A stretch of DNA of 64,000 bases from Parabacteroides johnsonii DSM 18315 (GCF_025151045.1 NZ_CP102285.1:744001-808000), one strand, 5' to 3'; shown: positions 26,225 to 36,103, counted from the stretch's first letter. The notes: generated by a model not told the origin, from the sequence alone. A program made the numbers and translations.

Positions 26225-28045
26225 TTACATTAATATATTTTCCTGTGGATAGGTGTAATTCTTCTTTTTGTATTCCTTGTAGAAACTGATAAAGAAAGTC
26301 AGTATACCGATACGCCCGACCAACATGGTGAAGATGATGACCAGTTTTCCCGAAATACTCAGCAACGGGCTGAAATTCAAACTTAACCCTACCGTGCTGA
26401 GTGCCGACACGACCTCGAAGGTTAAGGTGAAGACCGATACGTCTTTTTCGGTAATGGACAGTACCCAGACGGCCAATCCCAGCCAGCAGAAATAGAAAAC
26501 GATTGTGGCGAAAGCCCTGCGTATGGTTTCCGGTGATATTTCACGTTTGCGGATTTCCACATTCTCTTTTCCGCGGGCGGCGTTGTGTGCGGTCAGCAGG
26601 GCGACACAGACGGTCGTTACTTTCAAGCCGCCGCCGGTAGACATGGGAGCGGCACCTATTATCATCAGGATCAGTGTCAGCATGAGTGTTCCGGTAGTCA
26701 GCGTCCCCATATCCGCAACGCAGAATCCGGCCGTACGCGGGGTGACGGCTCCTAGGAATGCATTGGCAAGCTGTCCCCTGAATGGCAATCCGGCGAGTGT
26801 ATTGTCCATTTCCAGCAAATAGTAGAAAAAGGTACCGCCGGAAAGCAGTACCAACGTACTGATCACTACGATGTATGTGTTGATATTGATAATTCGGGGA
26901 GTATGGATATAATGCTTCTGCTGTCCGATCACGATCTTGAATGTATTGACAAGCAGATGTCGTAACAACTTCAGGTAGTTGAAGACGATCGGGAAACCTA
27001 ACCCGCCGAATACGATGAGCAGGGCGATCCAGACATGCAGGTTGTACTTTTGGGCGACCAGCGGATCATACATGTTTCCACTCAGAGTCGAGATTCCTGC
27101 ATTACAGAAAGCTGAAACGGCATGAAACACAGCATAGAACACTTCTTCCTGTGTGCCTCCCGGCAAAGCCCCTTTTATGTCCAAATAAATCAGATAGGCC
27201 CCTACGCCTTCGATAAACAGTGTCACGAACAGGATATTAAGGATCACCCGGAACAGTCCGTTCACCCGGTCTTCGTTCAACATGTCTTTCAGTACGAGCT
27301 TGCTGGTGAAAGATGAATGCCCCATGAAAGAAAGGGCGAAAAAGCTGGTGAAAGTCATGACTCCTATACCGCCGATCTGGATAAGGAACATGATGATGAT
27401 ATGTCCCGTATGTGTGAAGGTCGTTGCTACGTCGACTGTTGTCAGTCCGGTCACGCAGACGGAGGTGGTCGAGATGAACAGGGCGTCTACGAAATGAATC
27501 CCGTGTATTGTGGCGTTTGGCAACATCAGCAGTCCCGAACCGACAAGAATGACAAACACGAAGCTCAGCAGGAACAGGAGGGACGGCTTGATATGGCTTT
27601 GCAACAGTGTGAATGTCTGACGTGACAAATGGATGGCGCTCAGCAACAGCAGGAGGAAATAGACGAACAGTGGTTCCGTGAGGAAACTGAGGTAAGGCAA
27701 CGACTGATGGATAGCTTCTTTGAAGAATACTTTGCCTGATAGTACGGCAAAGAGGAAAAAATAAATGCCGATATCCAGGTATAGCATCTTCTCTTGTATG
27801 ATCTCTTTGAATTTTAAAATATACCGGAGCGATATTCCCGTAAAGAAAGCCAGCAGGAGATAAACCCGGCTGGCTTCCAGCATATGGGTGACATGGGCCG
27901 AATATTTGAATCCGAACTGATAGACCAGGATGAAAAGGGAGGCGAGTGAGGCAACAAGTATGATCCCTTCGGCCGCCATATTTAGCAAACCCTTCATATT
28001 CGCCCAGTACATTCGGAATGAGAACTGTAGATGTTTGATATCCAT
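26225..28045 (-). CDS. trkH: TrkH/KtrB-family potassium uptake membrane subunit
   Basis: 606 residues, longer than typical KtrB because of about four extra N-terminal helices (about 18-165). The four M1-P-M2 repeats follow, with selectivity-filter-like motifs TSVCVTGLTTVD, AFCNAGISTL, RTAGFCVADMGTL and STVGLSLNFSP. It is the first gene of the trkHA pair, with a TAnnTTTG box 21 bases upstream of the ATG. Confidence 0.93.
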   Translation of the reverse strand: MDIKHLQFSFRMYWANMKGLLNMAAEGIILVASLASLFILVYQFGFKYSAHVTHMLEASRVYLLLAFFTGISLRYILKFKEIIQEKMLYLDIGIYFFLFAVLSGKVFFKEAIHQSLPYLSFLTEPLFVYFLLLLLSAIHLSRQTFTLLQSHIKPSLLFLLSFVFVILVGSGLLMLPNATIHGIHFVDALFISTTSVCVTGLTTVDVATTFTHTGHIIIMFLIQIGGIGVMTFTSFFALSFMGHSSFTSKLVLKDMLNEDRVNGLFRVILNILFVTLFIEGVGAYLIYLDIKGALPGGTQEEVFYAVFHAVSAFCNAGISTLSGNMYDPLVAQKYNLHVWIALLIVFGGLGFPIVFNYLKLLRHLLVNTFKIVIGQQKHYIHTPRIININTYIVVISTLVLLSGGTFFYYLLEMDNTLAGLPFRGQLANAFLGAVTPRTAGFCVADMGTLTTGTLMLTLILMIIGAAPMSTGGGLKVTTVCVALLTAHNAARGKENVEIRKREISPETIRRAFATIVFYFCWLGLAVWVLSITEKDVSVFTLTFEVVSALSTVGLSLNFSPLLSISGKLVIIFTMLVGRIGILTFFISFYKEYKKKNYTYPQENILM

Positions 28046-28066
28046 AGTGCGTCTTTTTTAAAATAA

Positions 28067-28074
28067 CAAATGTA
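28067..28074 (-). promoter_or_regulatory. Bacteroidetes -7 box, TACATTTG, for trkHA
   Basis: The minus strand reads TACATTTG, 21 bases upstream of the trkH ATG. No clear -33 element. Confidence 0.45.
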
Positions 28075-28241
28075 TTAAATAAATGTTAGAAGTATCTTCC
28101 CTTTTTGGATAATCGCATTAAAATTCAGGTTCGGCGCAGTTCCTTTTTCTTTGAGTGGTAATGTATGTTAAATAACGAGCTTTTTATCCTTTTAAATAGA
28201 TATTGTTCAAATTACATTATGCCGTATGTCGTTTTTAACCT

Positions 28242-28249
28242 TATATTTG
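28242..28249 (+). promoter_or_regulatory. Bacteroidetes -7 box, TATATTTG, for the xylose operon
   Basis: TATATTTG lies 23 bases upstream of the ATG at 28273. It supports that ATG as the regulator start over the in-frame ATG at 28165, which lies upstream of this box. Confidence 0.5.
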
Positions 28250-28272
28250 CGGAGAATCTTTATTGTGATATT

Positions 28273-29013
28273 ATGGAAACACTGAAAAATAAGCGTGAAA
28301 TGTTTTATCCACACGTTTCGGTCGATTGCGTATTGCTTGGGACAAACGAAGATAAATTGTGTGTGTTGCTTGTCGAAAGACAAGTTGCCGGTAGTAACGA
28401 GAAACACTACAAATTGCCGGGAAGCCTGATTTATGAGAGTGAAGATCTGGATACGGCCGCTTACCGGGTCTTAAACGAAGCGACAGGTCTTAAACGTGTT
28501 GCCCTGAAACAGTTCCGCAGTTTCGGGTCTCCTGCCCGTACCAAGAATAAAGAGGATGTGCAATGGCTGGAAAATGCTTCCAAGATGAAAATCACACGGA
28601 TCGTGACGGTCGCTTATCTGGCGTTGTGTAAGTTTGGGAAGAAAATGACGATGGGAGAGATGTCCGATACTCTTATCTGGGCACCTGTCAATGAATTGCC
28701 ACATCTGCCATTTGACCATAAGGAGATTGTTGAAGCTGCCGGCGAGGAGATACGTCGGTGGGTGGATGTCGAACCGGGTATCGTTTTCGATTATCTTCCG
28801 TCAAAGTTTACAGCCTATCAGTTGCGGCGCATTTTCGAGATCATTTATAATAAGACGATAGATGTACGCAACTTCCATAAAAAGATGACGGCGATGGAAT
28901 ATGTCGTACAGACGGATGAGGTGGAAACGGGTGTGAACCACCGGGCGGCCCGTTATTATCGATTCGACAAGGTAAAGTATAACAAGTTACATTCGAAGTT
29001 TAATAAGATATAA
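28273..29013 (+). CDS. Nudix-fold transcriptional regulator of xylose use (XylR-like)
   Basis: 246 residues from the ATG at 28273; an in-frame ATG at 28165 would add 36 poorly conserved-looking residues and lies upstream of the -7 box. The N-terminal two thirds is a Nudix fold (FYPHVSVDCVLLG, LCVLLVERQ, KLPGSLI). The Nudix box is degenerate: RVLNEATGL replaces REUxEExGU, so two catalytic acidic residues are lost. The C-terminus is a winged-helix-like domain (LPSKFTAYQLRRIFEIIYNKTIDVRNFHKKM) typical of the NrtR/AraR type. It lies 3 bases before xylulokinase in one operon; Bacteroides uses a Nudix-type regulator at the equivalent place. Confidence 0.85.
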   Translation: METLKNKREMFYPHVSVDCVLLGTNEDKLCVLLVERQVAGSNEKHYKLPGSLIYESEDLDTAAYRVLNEATGLKRVALKQFRSFGSPARTKNKEDVQWLENASKMKITRIVTVAYLALCKFGKKMTMGEMSDTLIWAPVNELPHLPFDHKEIVEAAGEEIRRWVDVEPGIVFDYLPSKFTAYQLRRIFEIIYNKTIDVRNFHKKMTAMEYVVQTDEVETGVNHRAARYYRFDKVKYNKLHSKFNKI

Positions 29014-29016
29014 TAT

Positions 29017-30504
29017 ATGTGTTTATTAGGTTGTGATATCGGAAGCTCTTCGGTGAAGGCTTCTATTGTTGACAAAGATACGGGGCTGACGCTTGCCTCT
29101 GATTTTTATCCGAAAGAAGAGGCGGCGATCAAAGCCGTACGTCCCGGATGGGCAGAACAGGATCCGGATGACTGGTGGATGTATTTGAAAGAAGCGATAA
29201 AGGGTGCGATTGCGAAGGCGGGTATCAAAGGAACTGAAGTAGATGCGATCGGCATCTCGTACCAGATGCATGGTCTCGTGCTGGTAGACAAAAAGATGCA
29301 GGTGCTGCGCCCTTCAGTGATCTGGTGTGACAGCCGTGCAGTACCTTATGGGGACCGGGCTTTCAAGTCGATCGGTGAAAAGCAATGCCTGGCACATCTT
29401 TTGAATTCTCCCGGAAACTTTACGGCTTCCAAATTGGCATGGGTTAAAGAGTTTGAACCGCAGATATTCGGACAGGTACATAAATTCATGTTGCCTGGCG
29501 ACTTTATTGCTATGCGCATGACAGGCGATATCGTTACGACTGTTTCAGGCCTTTCGGAAGGAATTTTCTGGGATTTCCGGAATAACAGTGTTTCTGAAGA
29601 TTTGATGAACTATTTTGGGTTCGGCAAGGAGCTGATTCCGGATATTCGTCCGACTTTCGGTGTGCAAGGGGAATTGCTCGGATCGGTTGCTTCGGAGTTG
29701 GGTTTGAAGAAGGGGACACCGGTTACCTATCGGGCAGGCGACCAGCCTAACAATGCGTTGTCGCTGAATGTCCTGAACCCGGGTGAGATAGCTGCTACGG
29801 GCGGTACGTCAGGGGTTGTGTACGGTGTGAATGGCAAGGTGAACTACGATACACTGTCCCGAGTGAATACTTTTGCGCATGTGAACCATTCGGCAGACCA
29901 GATACGCTTAGGTGTCCTCTTATGTATCAACGGTGTGGGAATCCTCAATTCATGGGTGAAGCGGAATGTGGCTCCGGAAGGTATAAGCTATCCTGCTTTG
30001 AACGAGCTGGCGGCGACCGTTCCGATCGGTTCGGAAGGCTTGTCGATCCTGCCTTTCGGAAACGGTGCAGAGCGTATGTTACAGAACAAGCAGGTGGATT
30101 GCTCCATTTATGGGCTGAATTTCAACATTCACAATAAAGCGCATATCGCCCGTGCCGCACAGGAAGGGATCGTCTTCTCTTTCAAATATGGTATGGATAT
30201 TATGAACGAGATGGGGATCGATATCGGGGTGATCCGTGCAGGTAATGCCAACCTGTTCCTAAGCCCGATTTTCCGGGATGCGTTGGCTGGCGTTACTGGA
30301 GCGGTGATCGAACTTTACGATACGAATGGGGCTGTCGGGGCTGCCAAAGGTGCCGGTATCGGTGCTGGTATCTATGCGTCGGCGGAAGAGGCGTTTGCTT
30401 CCTTGAAAAAGATCAATGTGATAGAGCCGGATGGGCTGAAAGCGGACAAATACTGCGGGGCTTTCGAGGTCTGGAAAGAACGGTTGGAGAAAGCATTGGC
30501 GTAA
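29017..30504 (+). CDS. xylB: Xylulokinase
   Basis: 495 residues, FGGY-family kinase that phosphorylates D-xylulose to xylulose 5-phosphate. N-terminal ATPase-fold motif LLGCDIGSSSVKASIVD, substrate-side QMHGLV and WCDSRA, and the second domain with GEIAATGGTSGV and GNANLFLSPIFRDALAG. Located directly after the Nudix regulator (3 bases) and 39 bases before xylose isomerase, which supports xylulose as substrate over other FGGY sugars. Confidence 0.95.
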   Translation: MCLLGCDIGSSSVKASIVDKDTGLTLASDFYPKEEAAIKAVRPGWAEQDPDDWWMYLKEAIKGAIAKAGIKGTEVDAIGISYQMHGLVLVDKKMQVLRPSVIWCDSRAVPYGDRAFKSIGEKQCLAHLLNSPGNFTASKLAWVKEFEPQIFGQVHKFMLPGDFIAMRMTGDIVTTVSGLSEGIFWDFRNNSVSEDLMNYFGFGKELIPDIRPTFGVQGELLGSVASELGLKKGTPVTYRAGDQPNNALSLNVLNPGEIAATGGTSGVVYGVNGKVNYDTLSRVNTFAHVNHSADQIRLGVLLCINGVGILNSWVKRNVAPEGISYPALNELAATVPIGSEGLSILPFGNGAERMLQNKQVDCSIYGLNFNIHNKAHIARAAQEGIVFSFKYGMDIMNEMGIDIGVIRAGNANLFLSPIFRDALAGVTGAVIELYDTNGAVGAAKGAGIGAGIYASAEEAFASLKKINVIEPDGLKADKYCGAFEVWKERLEKALA

Positions 30505-30543
30505 CAAAAGAAAAAATTGTATAATCAATAAATACTTATTATT

Positions 30544-31872
30544 ATGAATTACTTTAAAGGTGAAAAAGAATTTTTTCCGGGGATTGGAAAAATAGAGTTT
30601 GAAGGACGCGAATCAAAAAATCCGATGGCTTTTCATTATTATGATGAAAATAAGGTCGTAATGGGTAAAACTCTGAAAGACCATCTGCGTTTCGCTATGG
30701 CCTATTGGCATACATTGTGTGCGGAAGGGGCCGATCAGTTCGGTGGCGGAACGAAAACATTTCCCTGGAATGCGGGTGCGGACCGTATTTCTCGTGCCAA
30801 GTATAAAATGGATGCTGCTTTCGAATTTATGACGAAATGTAATATCCCTTACTACTGTTTTCATGATGTGGATGTTGTGGATGAAGCACCGACGTTGGCC
30901 GAATTTGAAAAAGACCTGCATACGATGGTTGAATATGCCAAACAGCATCAGGAAGCGACAGGGAAGAAGCTGTTGTGGTCTACCGCCAATGTGTTCGGGC
31001 ATAAACGTTATATGAACGGGGCGGCTACAAATCCTTATTTCCCTGCTGTGGCTTGTGCCGGCACGCAGATCAAAAACGCGATTGACGCTTGTATTGCCTT
31101 GGGTGGCGAAAACTATGTGTTCTGGGGCGGACGTGAAGGGTATATGAGCTTGTTGAACACCAACATGAAACGCGAAAAGGAACATCTTGCCATGATGCTG
31201 ACGATGGCACGTGATTATGCCCGCAAGAACGGGTTCAAAGGTACTTTCCTGGTAGAGCCTAAACCGATGGAACCGACAAAACATCAGTATGACGTGGATA
31301 CGGAAACGGTTATCGGCTTCCTGCGCCATTATGGTCTCGACAAGGATTTTGCCATTAATATCGAAGTGAACCATGCTACATTAGCCGGACATACATTCGA
31401 ACATGAACTTCAGGCTGCCGCCGATGCCGGTATGTTGTGCAGTATCGATGCCAATCGCGGTGATTATCAGAATGGTTGGGATACAGACCAGTTCCCGGTT
31501 GACATCTACGAACTGACACAGGCTTGGCTGGTTATCCTCGAAGCAGGCGGCTTGACTACCGGAGGCACGAACTTCGATGCCAAGACACGTCGTAACTCGA
31601 CCGATCTGGATGATATCTTCCTGGCTCATATCAGCGGTATGGATTCCTTTGCCCGTGCCTTGATGGCTGCTGCCGATATCCTGGAACATTCCGATTACAA
31701 GAAAATGCGTGCCGAACGTTACGCCAGCTTTGACCAGGGTGACGGTAAGAAGTTCGAAGAAGGCAAACTCCTTCTTGAAGACCTGCGTACCATCGCTCTT
31801 GCCAGTGACGAACCAAAGCAGATCAGCGGGAAACAGGAATTGTATGAGATGATTATCAACCAGTACATTTAA
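30544..31872 (+). CDS. xylA: Xylose isomerase
   Basis: 442 residues, the class II length. It converts D-xylose to D-xylulose. Key motifs: active-site His in YYCFHDVDV, metal ligands in [58 protein letters not shown] and SIDANRGD. Class II xylose isomerases of Bacteroidetes (including ones expressed in yeast) have this organisation. The gene is third in the xylose operon. Confidence 0.97.
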   Translation: MNYFKGEKEFFPGIGKIEFEGRESKNPMAFHYYDENKVVMGKTLKDHLRFAMAYWHTLCAEGADQFGGGTKTFPWNAGADRISRAKYKMDAAFEFMTKCNIPYYCFHDVDVVDEAPTLAEFEKDLHTMVEYAKQHQEATGKKLLWSTANVFGHKRYMNGAATNPYFPAVACAGTQIKNAIDACIALGGENYVFWGGREGYMSLLNTNMKREKEHLAMMLTMARDYARKNGFKGTFLVEPKPMEPTKHQYDVDTETVIGFLRHYGLDKDFAINIEVNHATLAGHTFEHELQAAADAGMLCSIDANRGDYQNGWDTDQFPVDIYELTQAWLVILEAGGLTTGGTNFDAKTRRNSTDLDDIFLAHISGMDSFARALMAAADILEHSDYKKMRAERYASFDQGDGKKFEEGKLLLEDLRTIALASDEPKQISGKQELYEMIINQYI

Positions 31873-31907
31873 TAACATATAAATACTGATTTACCGGTGT
31901 GCAATAA

Positions 31908-32050
31908 AATAAAGGTGTCCCGTAGGGGCGGGGTTCTACTCCGCCCAATGAAAATAAAGTTCGCCTTGCCGGATTCGATGGGCAGAGCAGAGCCCTGCCC
32001 CTACAAACGACAATTATTTTGTATGGCCGTGTCATCCAAGTCCCATACCG
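31908..32050. repeat. Palindromic element inside the xylose operon
   Basis: 25-base inverted arms at 31922-31946 and 31980-32004 match at 21 of 25 positions, with core GTAGGGGC / GCCCCTAC and a 33-base loop. The left flank AAATAAAGGTGTCC is identical to 14 bases at the left end of the element at 3569. It occupies the gap between xylA and the transporter gene and could fold in the transcript. Confidence 0.8.
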
Positions 32051-32083
32051 ATAAATCATTATTTACCTCTATGAATCTCTATC

Positions 32084-33625
32084 GTGAAAAACAACAACTA
32101 CATTTTTGGAATCACCCTTGTGGCGACATTGGGGGGATTATTATTCGGATATGATACAGCGGTGATATCCGGGACGGTCGAATCGCTACGTAAATTCTTT
32201 ATTGAACCTTTCGGACTACCATTGGATCAGGCGAATGCGCTTGAAGGATTCGTTGTAAGCAGTGCCCTGATCGGTTGTATATTAGGTGCTTCTTTTGCCG
32301 GTTGGATCAGCCAGCGGTATGGACGGAAACCTACGCTTGTGTTGGCTGCCATCCTGTTTTTGCTGTCGGCAATCGGTTCGGCATGGCCGGAACTGTTTGT
32401 CGGGATGCCTGGTAGCGGAGATCACACATTCATGTATCTTTTTGTGTTTTACCGGATTGTCGGAGGAGTAGGAGTTGGTTTGGCTTCTATGGTTTCTCCG
32501 ATGTATATTGCCGAGATGGCACCGGCGGAAAAACGGGGAAATCTGGTGTCGTGGAACCAGTTTGCGATTATTTTCGGTATGCTTGTCGTCTATTTTGTAA
32601 ATTACAGTATCGCGTTGCAGGGAGATGCCGCCTGGTTGCACGCGATTGGCTGGCGTTGGATGTTCGCGTCCGAGATCGTCCCGGCTTTACTTTTCCTGGT
32701 CCTTCTGATGTTTGTGCCGGAAACGCCCCGTTATTTGGTGATGCGCGGTAAAACAGATAAGGCGCTGTCCGTACTGGATCGCTTGATGGGAAAAGAAAAA
32801 GCGGCACCCGAACTGGTTGAAATAAAAGAAAGTTTCAGGAAACAGGAACCTTCCATGCGTCCTTACTTCTTATTTATGGGGATGTGGCTGGTGCTGTTTC
32901 TGCTTTTGTACGGAGCGTTGGAATTGGCTGGTAATACGAGTGCTTTGGAGATCGCTTTGATCGGTAGTTTTTTTGTGTCTTTGATCTTTCCGGTGGGTTC
33001 GTTCGGCATACTGATCATATTTGTCGGTGTCCTTCTGTCCGGTTTCCAGCAGTTTGTCGGGATCAATGTCGTGTTGTATTATGCGCCGGAGATATTTAAA
33101 ACAATGGGAGCCGCCACCGATGCCGCTTTGTTGCAGCAGATCGTGGTAGGAGCTGTGAACCTCTCTTTTACCGTACTGGCTATCTTTACGGTCGACCGGT
33201 TCGGACGCCGTCCGCTTATGATTATCGGGGCATTGGTCATGGCCGTTTCGATGATGATCTTGGGGACGACTTTCTATACGCACTCCGTCGGTATCGGCTC
33301 GTTGGTTTGCATGTTGGTGTACACGGCTGGTTTTGCGATGTCATGGGGGCCGGTCTGTTGGGTATTGCTGGCAGAGATCTTCCCGAATACGATCCGCTCG
33401 ACAGTGATGAGTATTGCCGTTGCCGGGCAATGGATCGCCAATTTCCTTGTCTCCTGGACTTTCCCGATGCTTGATAAGAACCAGTATCTGACCGATACGT
33501 TCAATCATGGTATGGCCTACTGGGTTTATGGTGTCATGGGAGTTTTGGCCGCTCTGTTTATCTGGAAATTCGTTCCCGAAACAAAGGGCAAGACACTGGA
33601 ACAGATGGAACAATATTGGAAATAA
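32084..33625 (+). CDS. xylE: D-xylose:H+ symporter (MFS sugar porter)
   Basis: 513 residues, 12 helices, from a GTG start (GTG AAA AAC AAC AAC TAC); no in-frame ATG lies closer. Sugar porter signatures: GLLFGYDTAVISG at the N-terminus, GWISQRYGRKP, PMYIAEMAPAEKRGN, PETPRYLVMRGK in the central loop, QQFVGINVVLYYAPEIF, DRFGRRPL, and PETKGKTLEQME at the C-terminus. XylE-like in length, with the longer loop after helix 1. The operon context fixes xylose as the likely substrate. The 211-base gap from xylA contains a palindromic element. Confidence 0.93.
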   Translation: MKNNNYIFGITLVATLGGLLFGYDTAVISGTVESLRKFFIEPFGLPLDQANALEGFVVSSALIGCILGASFAGWISQRYGRKPTLVLAAILFLLSAIGSAWPELFVGMPGSGDHTFMYLFVFYRIVGGVGVGLASMVSPMYIAEMAPAEKRGNLVSWNQFAIIFGMLVVYFVNYSIALQGDAAWLHAIGWRWMFASEIVPALLFLVLLMFVPETPRYLVMRGKTDKALSVLDRLMGKEKAAPELVEIKESFRKQEPSMRPYFLFMGMWLVLFLLLYGALELAGNTSALEIALIGSFFVSLIFPVGSFGILIIFVGVLLSGFQQFVGINVVLYYAPEIFKTMGAATDAALLQQIVVGAVNLSFTVLAIFTVDRFGRRPLMIIGALVMAVSMMILGTTFYTHSVGIGSLVCMLVYTAGFAMSWGPVCWVLLAEIFPNTIRSTVMSIAVAGQWIANFLVSWTFPMLDKNQYLTDTFNHGMAYWVYGVMGVLAALFIWKFVPETKGKTLEQMEQYWK

Positions 33626-33660
33626 ATCCGTAAGTTTGCCGTTCGAAAAGACAAGAATCG

Positions 33661-34479
33661 ATGCGCATACTGAAAAAAATACTGATAGGAAGCCGGAACT
33701 TGTTGCTGTTTCTGTTTGTTTCCAGTTTGTTGGCTGTGGTGGCATATAAATTCATTCCTGTTTACTACACTCCGCTGATGTTTATCCGCGTCTACGAACA
33801 GGTTCGGGATAGTAAGCCCATCAAGCTGGAACACAAATGGATGCCTTTGAAGCAAATTGCCCAGCCATTGGCACAGGCGGTCGTGGCTTCGGAAGACAAT
33901 CTTTTTCTCGACCATGATGGTTTCGATATGATACAGATTCAGAAAGCTCGTGCCGATGCCGAAAAAGGCAAACGTGTACGAGGAGCGAGCACGATCTCGC
34001 AACAGACTGCCAAGAACGTGTTTCTCTGGCCCGGAAGGACTTATTTGCGCAAAGGCATCGAGGCTTATTTCACCGTCCTGATCGAATGGATTTGGGGGAA
34101 AGAACGTATCATGGAAGTTTATCTGAACTCGATCGAAATGGGAGACGGTATTTATGGTGCCGAAGCAGTCGCACAGGCCCATTTCAAAAAGCCGGCCTAT
34201 AAACTGACAAAGGCGGAAGCGGCTTTGATCGCTGCGACCTTGCCGAATCCCCGCAAGTTCAATTCTGCAAAACCTTCTCCTTATATGCTGAAACGGCAGA
34301 CGAAGATCATGTCGCTGATGGAGAAACTGCTTAAGATCAAAATGGGGTATGACAGTGGTGACTCCGACCCTGAATCCGGTAGCAGGAAAGTGCGTAAACG
34401 TAAGAAGCTCCGGGCGGAATCCGGTATGACGGTATATCTGCCCGAAAAGAATATTTACATAAGAACGATAATCATATGA
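33661..34479 (+). CDS. mtgA: Monofunctional peptidoglycan glycosyltransferase
   Basis: 272 residues with one N-terminal membrane helix (about 14-34) and a GT51 domain only: VVASEDNLFLDHDGFD, RGASTISQQTAKNVFLW, LRKGIEAYFTVLIEWIWGKERIMEVYLNSIEMG, AALIAATLPNPRKFN. It polymerises lipid II without a transpeptidase domain. A short basic tail follows (RKVRKRKKLR). Its last four bases ATGA overlap the lipB start, indicating translational coupling. Confidence 0.95.
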   Translation: MRILKKILIGSRNLLLFLFVSSLLAVVAYKFIPVYYTPLMFIRVYEQVRDSKPIKLEHKWMPLKQIAQPLAQAVVASEDNLFLDHDGFDMIQIQKARADAEKGKRVRGASTISQQTAKNVFLWPGRTYLRKGIEAYFTVLIEWIWGKERIMEVYLNSIEMGDGIYGAEAVAQAHFKKPAYKLTKAEAALIAATLPNPRKFNSAKPSPYMLKRQTKIMSLMEKLLKIKMGYDSGDSDPESGSRKVRKRKKLRAESGMTVYLPEKNIYIRTIII

Positions 34480-35144
34480 GTCATTTTATATATCACGATC
34501 TCGGACGTATCGAATATGAGAAGGCATTGGAACGCCAGACGGCTGCTTTCAACACCTTGTTGGAAGCGAAAGCGCAAGGCAGGACCGGGGAAAACCGGTT
34601 GTTCTTCTGCGAACATCAGCCGGTACTGACTATTGGAAAAAGTGGTAAAGACACCAACCTACTGATCCCGGAAGAACTGCTTGTGCAGCGGGGTGTCTCT
34701 TTTTACCATATCAACCGGGGAGGGGATATCACGTATCACGGTCCCGGACAAATCACCGGATATCCGGTCTTCGATCTCGATACCTGGAAGTTGGGACTCA
34801 AGCAATATATCGACAGGCTGGAAGAAACCATTATCCGCTTTTTAGCTATCTATGGCATTAAAGGGGAGCGGCTCGCGGGAGCTACAGGTGTGTGGATCGA
34901 TCCTGATGTGCCGGGTAAAGCCCGTAAGATTTGTGCGATCGGTGTGAAAAGTAGCCGTTTCGTCACCATGCACGGCTTTGCCTTGAATATAAATACGAAC
35001 TTGGATTACTTCTCCCTGATCAATCCTTGTGGCTTTAAAGATAAAGGAGTCACCTCGCTTGAAAAAGAGTTGGGGGCGGAACAGGATTTCGAAGCGGCCA
35101 AAGCATGTCTTCATTCACTTTTCATTGAAATGTTTCCGGAATGA
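34476..35144 (+). CDS. lipB: Octanoyl-[ACP]:protein N-octanoyltransferase LipB
   Basis: 222 residues. It transfers octanoate from ACP to lipoyl domains of 2-oxoacid dehydrogenases and glycine cleavage H protein. Motifs: RGGDITYHGPGQITGYPVFDL and KICAIGVKSSRFVTMHGFALNINTNL with the catalytic Lys, then INPCGFKDKGVTSLEKELG carrying the conserved Cys. It overlaps mtgA by 4 bases at the 5' end and dus by 4 bases at the 3' end. Confidence 0.96.
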   Translation: MSHFIYHDLGRIEYEKALERQTAAFNTLLEAKAQGRTGENRLFFCEHQPVLTIGKSGKDTNLLIPEELLVQRGVSFYHINRGGDITYHGPGQITGYPVFDLDTWKLGLKQYIDRLEETIIRFLAIYGIKGERLAGATGVWIDPDVPGKARKICAIGVKSSRFVTMHGFALNINTNLDYFSLINPCGFKDKGVTSLEKELGAEQDFEAAKACLHSLFIEMFPE

Positions 35145-36103
35145 TGGTCCCGTATGCTATTCATCTCGCTCCTTTGCAGGGATATACCGATTGGGTCTAC
35201 AGGGAAGCGCATGCACGAGTATTCGGGGGAGTCGATACCTATTACACTCCGTTCGTCCGTCTCGAAAAGGATGGCTTTCGTAATAAGGAATTGCGGGATC
35301 TTGCACCGGAAGCAAACGCATCCGCCTCACTTGTTCCCCAGATGATCGCAGCTTCGCCCGAAGAGTTCCGCCGGATTGCCGGTTTGTTTCGTGAATCGGG
35401 GTACCGACGTGCTGATATTAATTTGGGTTGTCCTTTCCCGATGCAGGCACGACAACATCGGGGAGCGGGTATCCTGCCTTATCCGGATGAGGTGAAGGTG
35501 TTGTTGGAAACGATTTTTGAATTCCCGGAGATACAATTCTCGGTCAAACTGCGGTTGGGTTGGGATTCTCCTGAGGAGGCGCAAGCGCTTCTTCCTTTTT
35601 TGAACAGATTGCCCCTCACACATCTCACATTGCATCCCAGGATCGGTACGCAGCAATATAAAGGAAAGACTGACCTGAGTGCCTTCTCCCGATTTTATGA
35701 TTCATGCACGCTTCCGCTTTTCTATAATGGAGACATCCGGACTTTGCCGGATATTCGTTCGTTAACCGGACGTTTTCCCCGTTTGAAAGGTATCATGATA
35801 GGACGTGGTCTGCTGTCTTCTCCCTGGCTGGCAACGGAATATATATCCGATACCCCGCTTACCGCTCAGGAGAAGATAGAGAAGTTGTCTGCTTTCCATG
35901 CCTTACTGTTAGCGGGCTATTCTTCCCGTCTGGAGGGAGGCGAACACCAGGTACTCGACAAGATGAAGACCCTTTGGGATTACCTGTTGCCGGATGCAGA
36001 GAAACGGCTCCGGAAAAAAATATTGAAAAGTTCCCGGTTGGCAGATTATCAAGAGGCAGTGCGGAATTTGATTTACGACACCTCGATCACTGCCGGGCAA
36101 TGA
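35141..36103 (+). CDS. dus: tRNA-dihydrouridine synthase
   Basis: 320 residues, FMN-dependent reduction of uridines in the tRNA D-loop. TIM-barrel motifs: LAPLQGYTDWVYREA, NLGCPFPMQARQHRGAGIL (GCP includes the expected catalytic Cys), FSVKLRLGWDS, LTLHPRIGTQQYKGK, LFYNGDI and IMIGRGLLSSPW. The last 31 bases overlap the 3' end of the convergent exonuclease III gene. It is the third gene of a coupled mtgA-lipB-dus unit. Confidence 0.92.
   Translation: MMVPYAIHLAPLQGYTDWVYREAHARVFGGVDTYYTPFVRLEKDGFRNKELRDLAPEANASASLVPQMIAASPEEFRRIAGLFRESGYRRADINLGCPFPMQARQHRGAGILPYPDEVKVLLETIFEFPEIQFSVKLRLGWDSPEEAQALLPFLNRLPLTHLTLHPRIGTQQYKGKTDLSAFSRFYDSCTLPLFYNGDIRTLPDIRSLTGRFPRLKGIMIGRGLLSSPWLATEYISDTPLTAQEKIEKLSAFHALLLAGYSSRLEGGEHQVLDKMKTLWDYLLPDAEKRLRKKILKSSRLADYQEAVRNLIYDTSITAGQ

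Noticed and set aside
28165-28272. ATG at 28165 as start of the Nudix regulator
   Set aside because: It lies upstream of the likely promoter box at 28242 and the added residues do not look like part of the fold.
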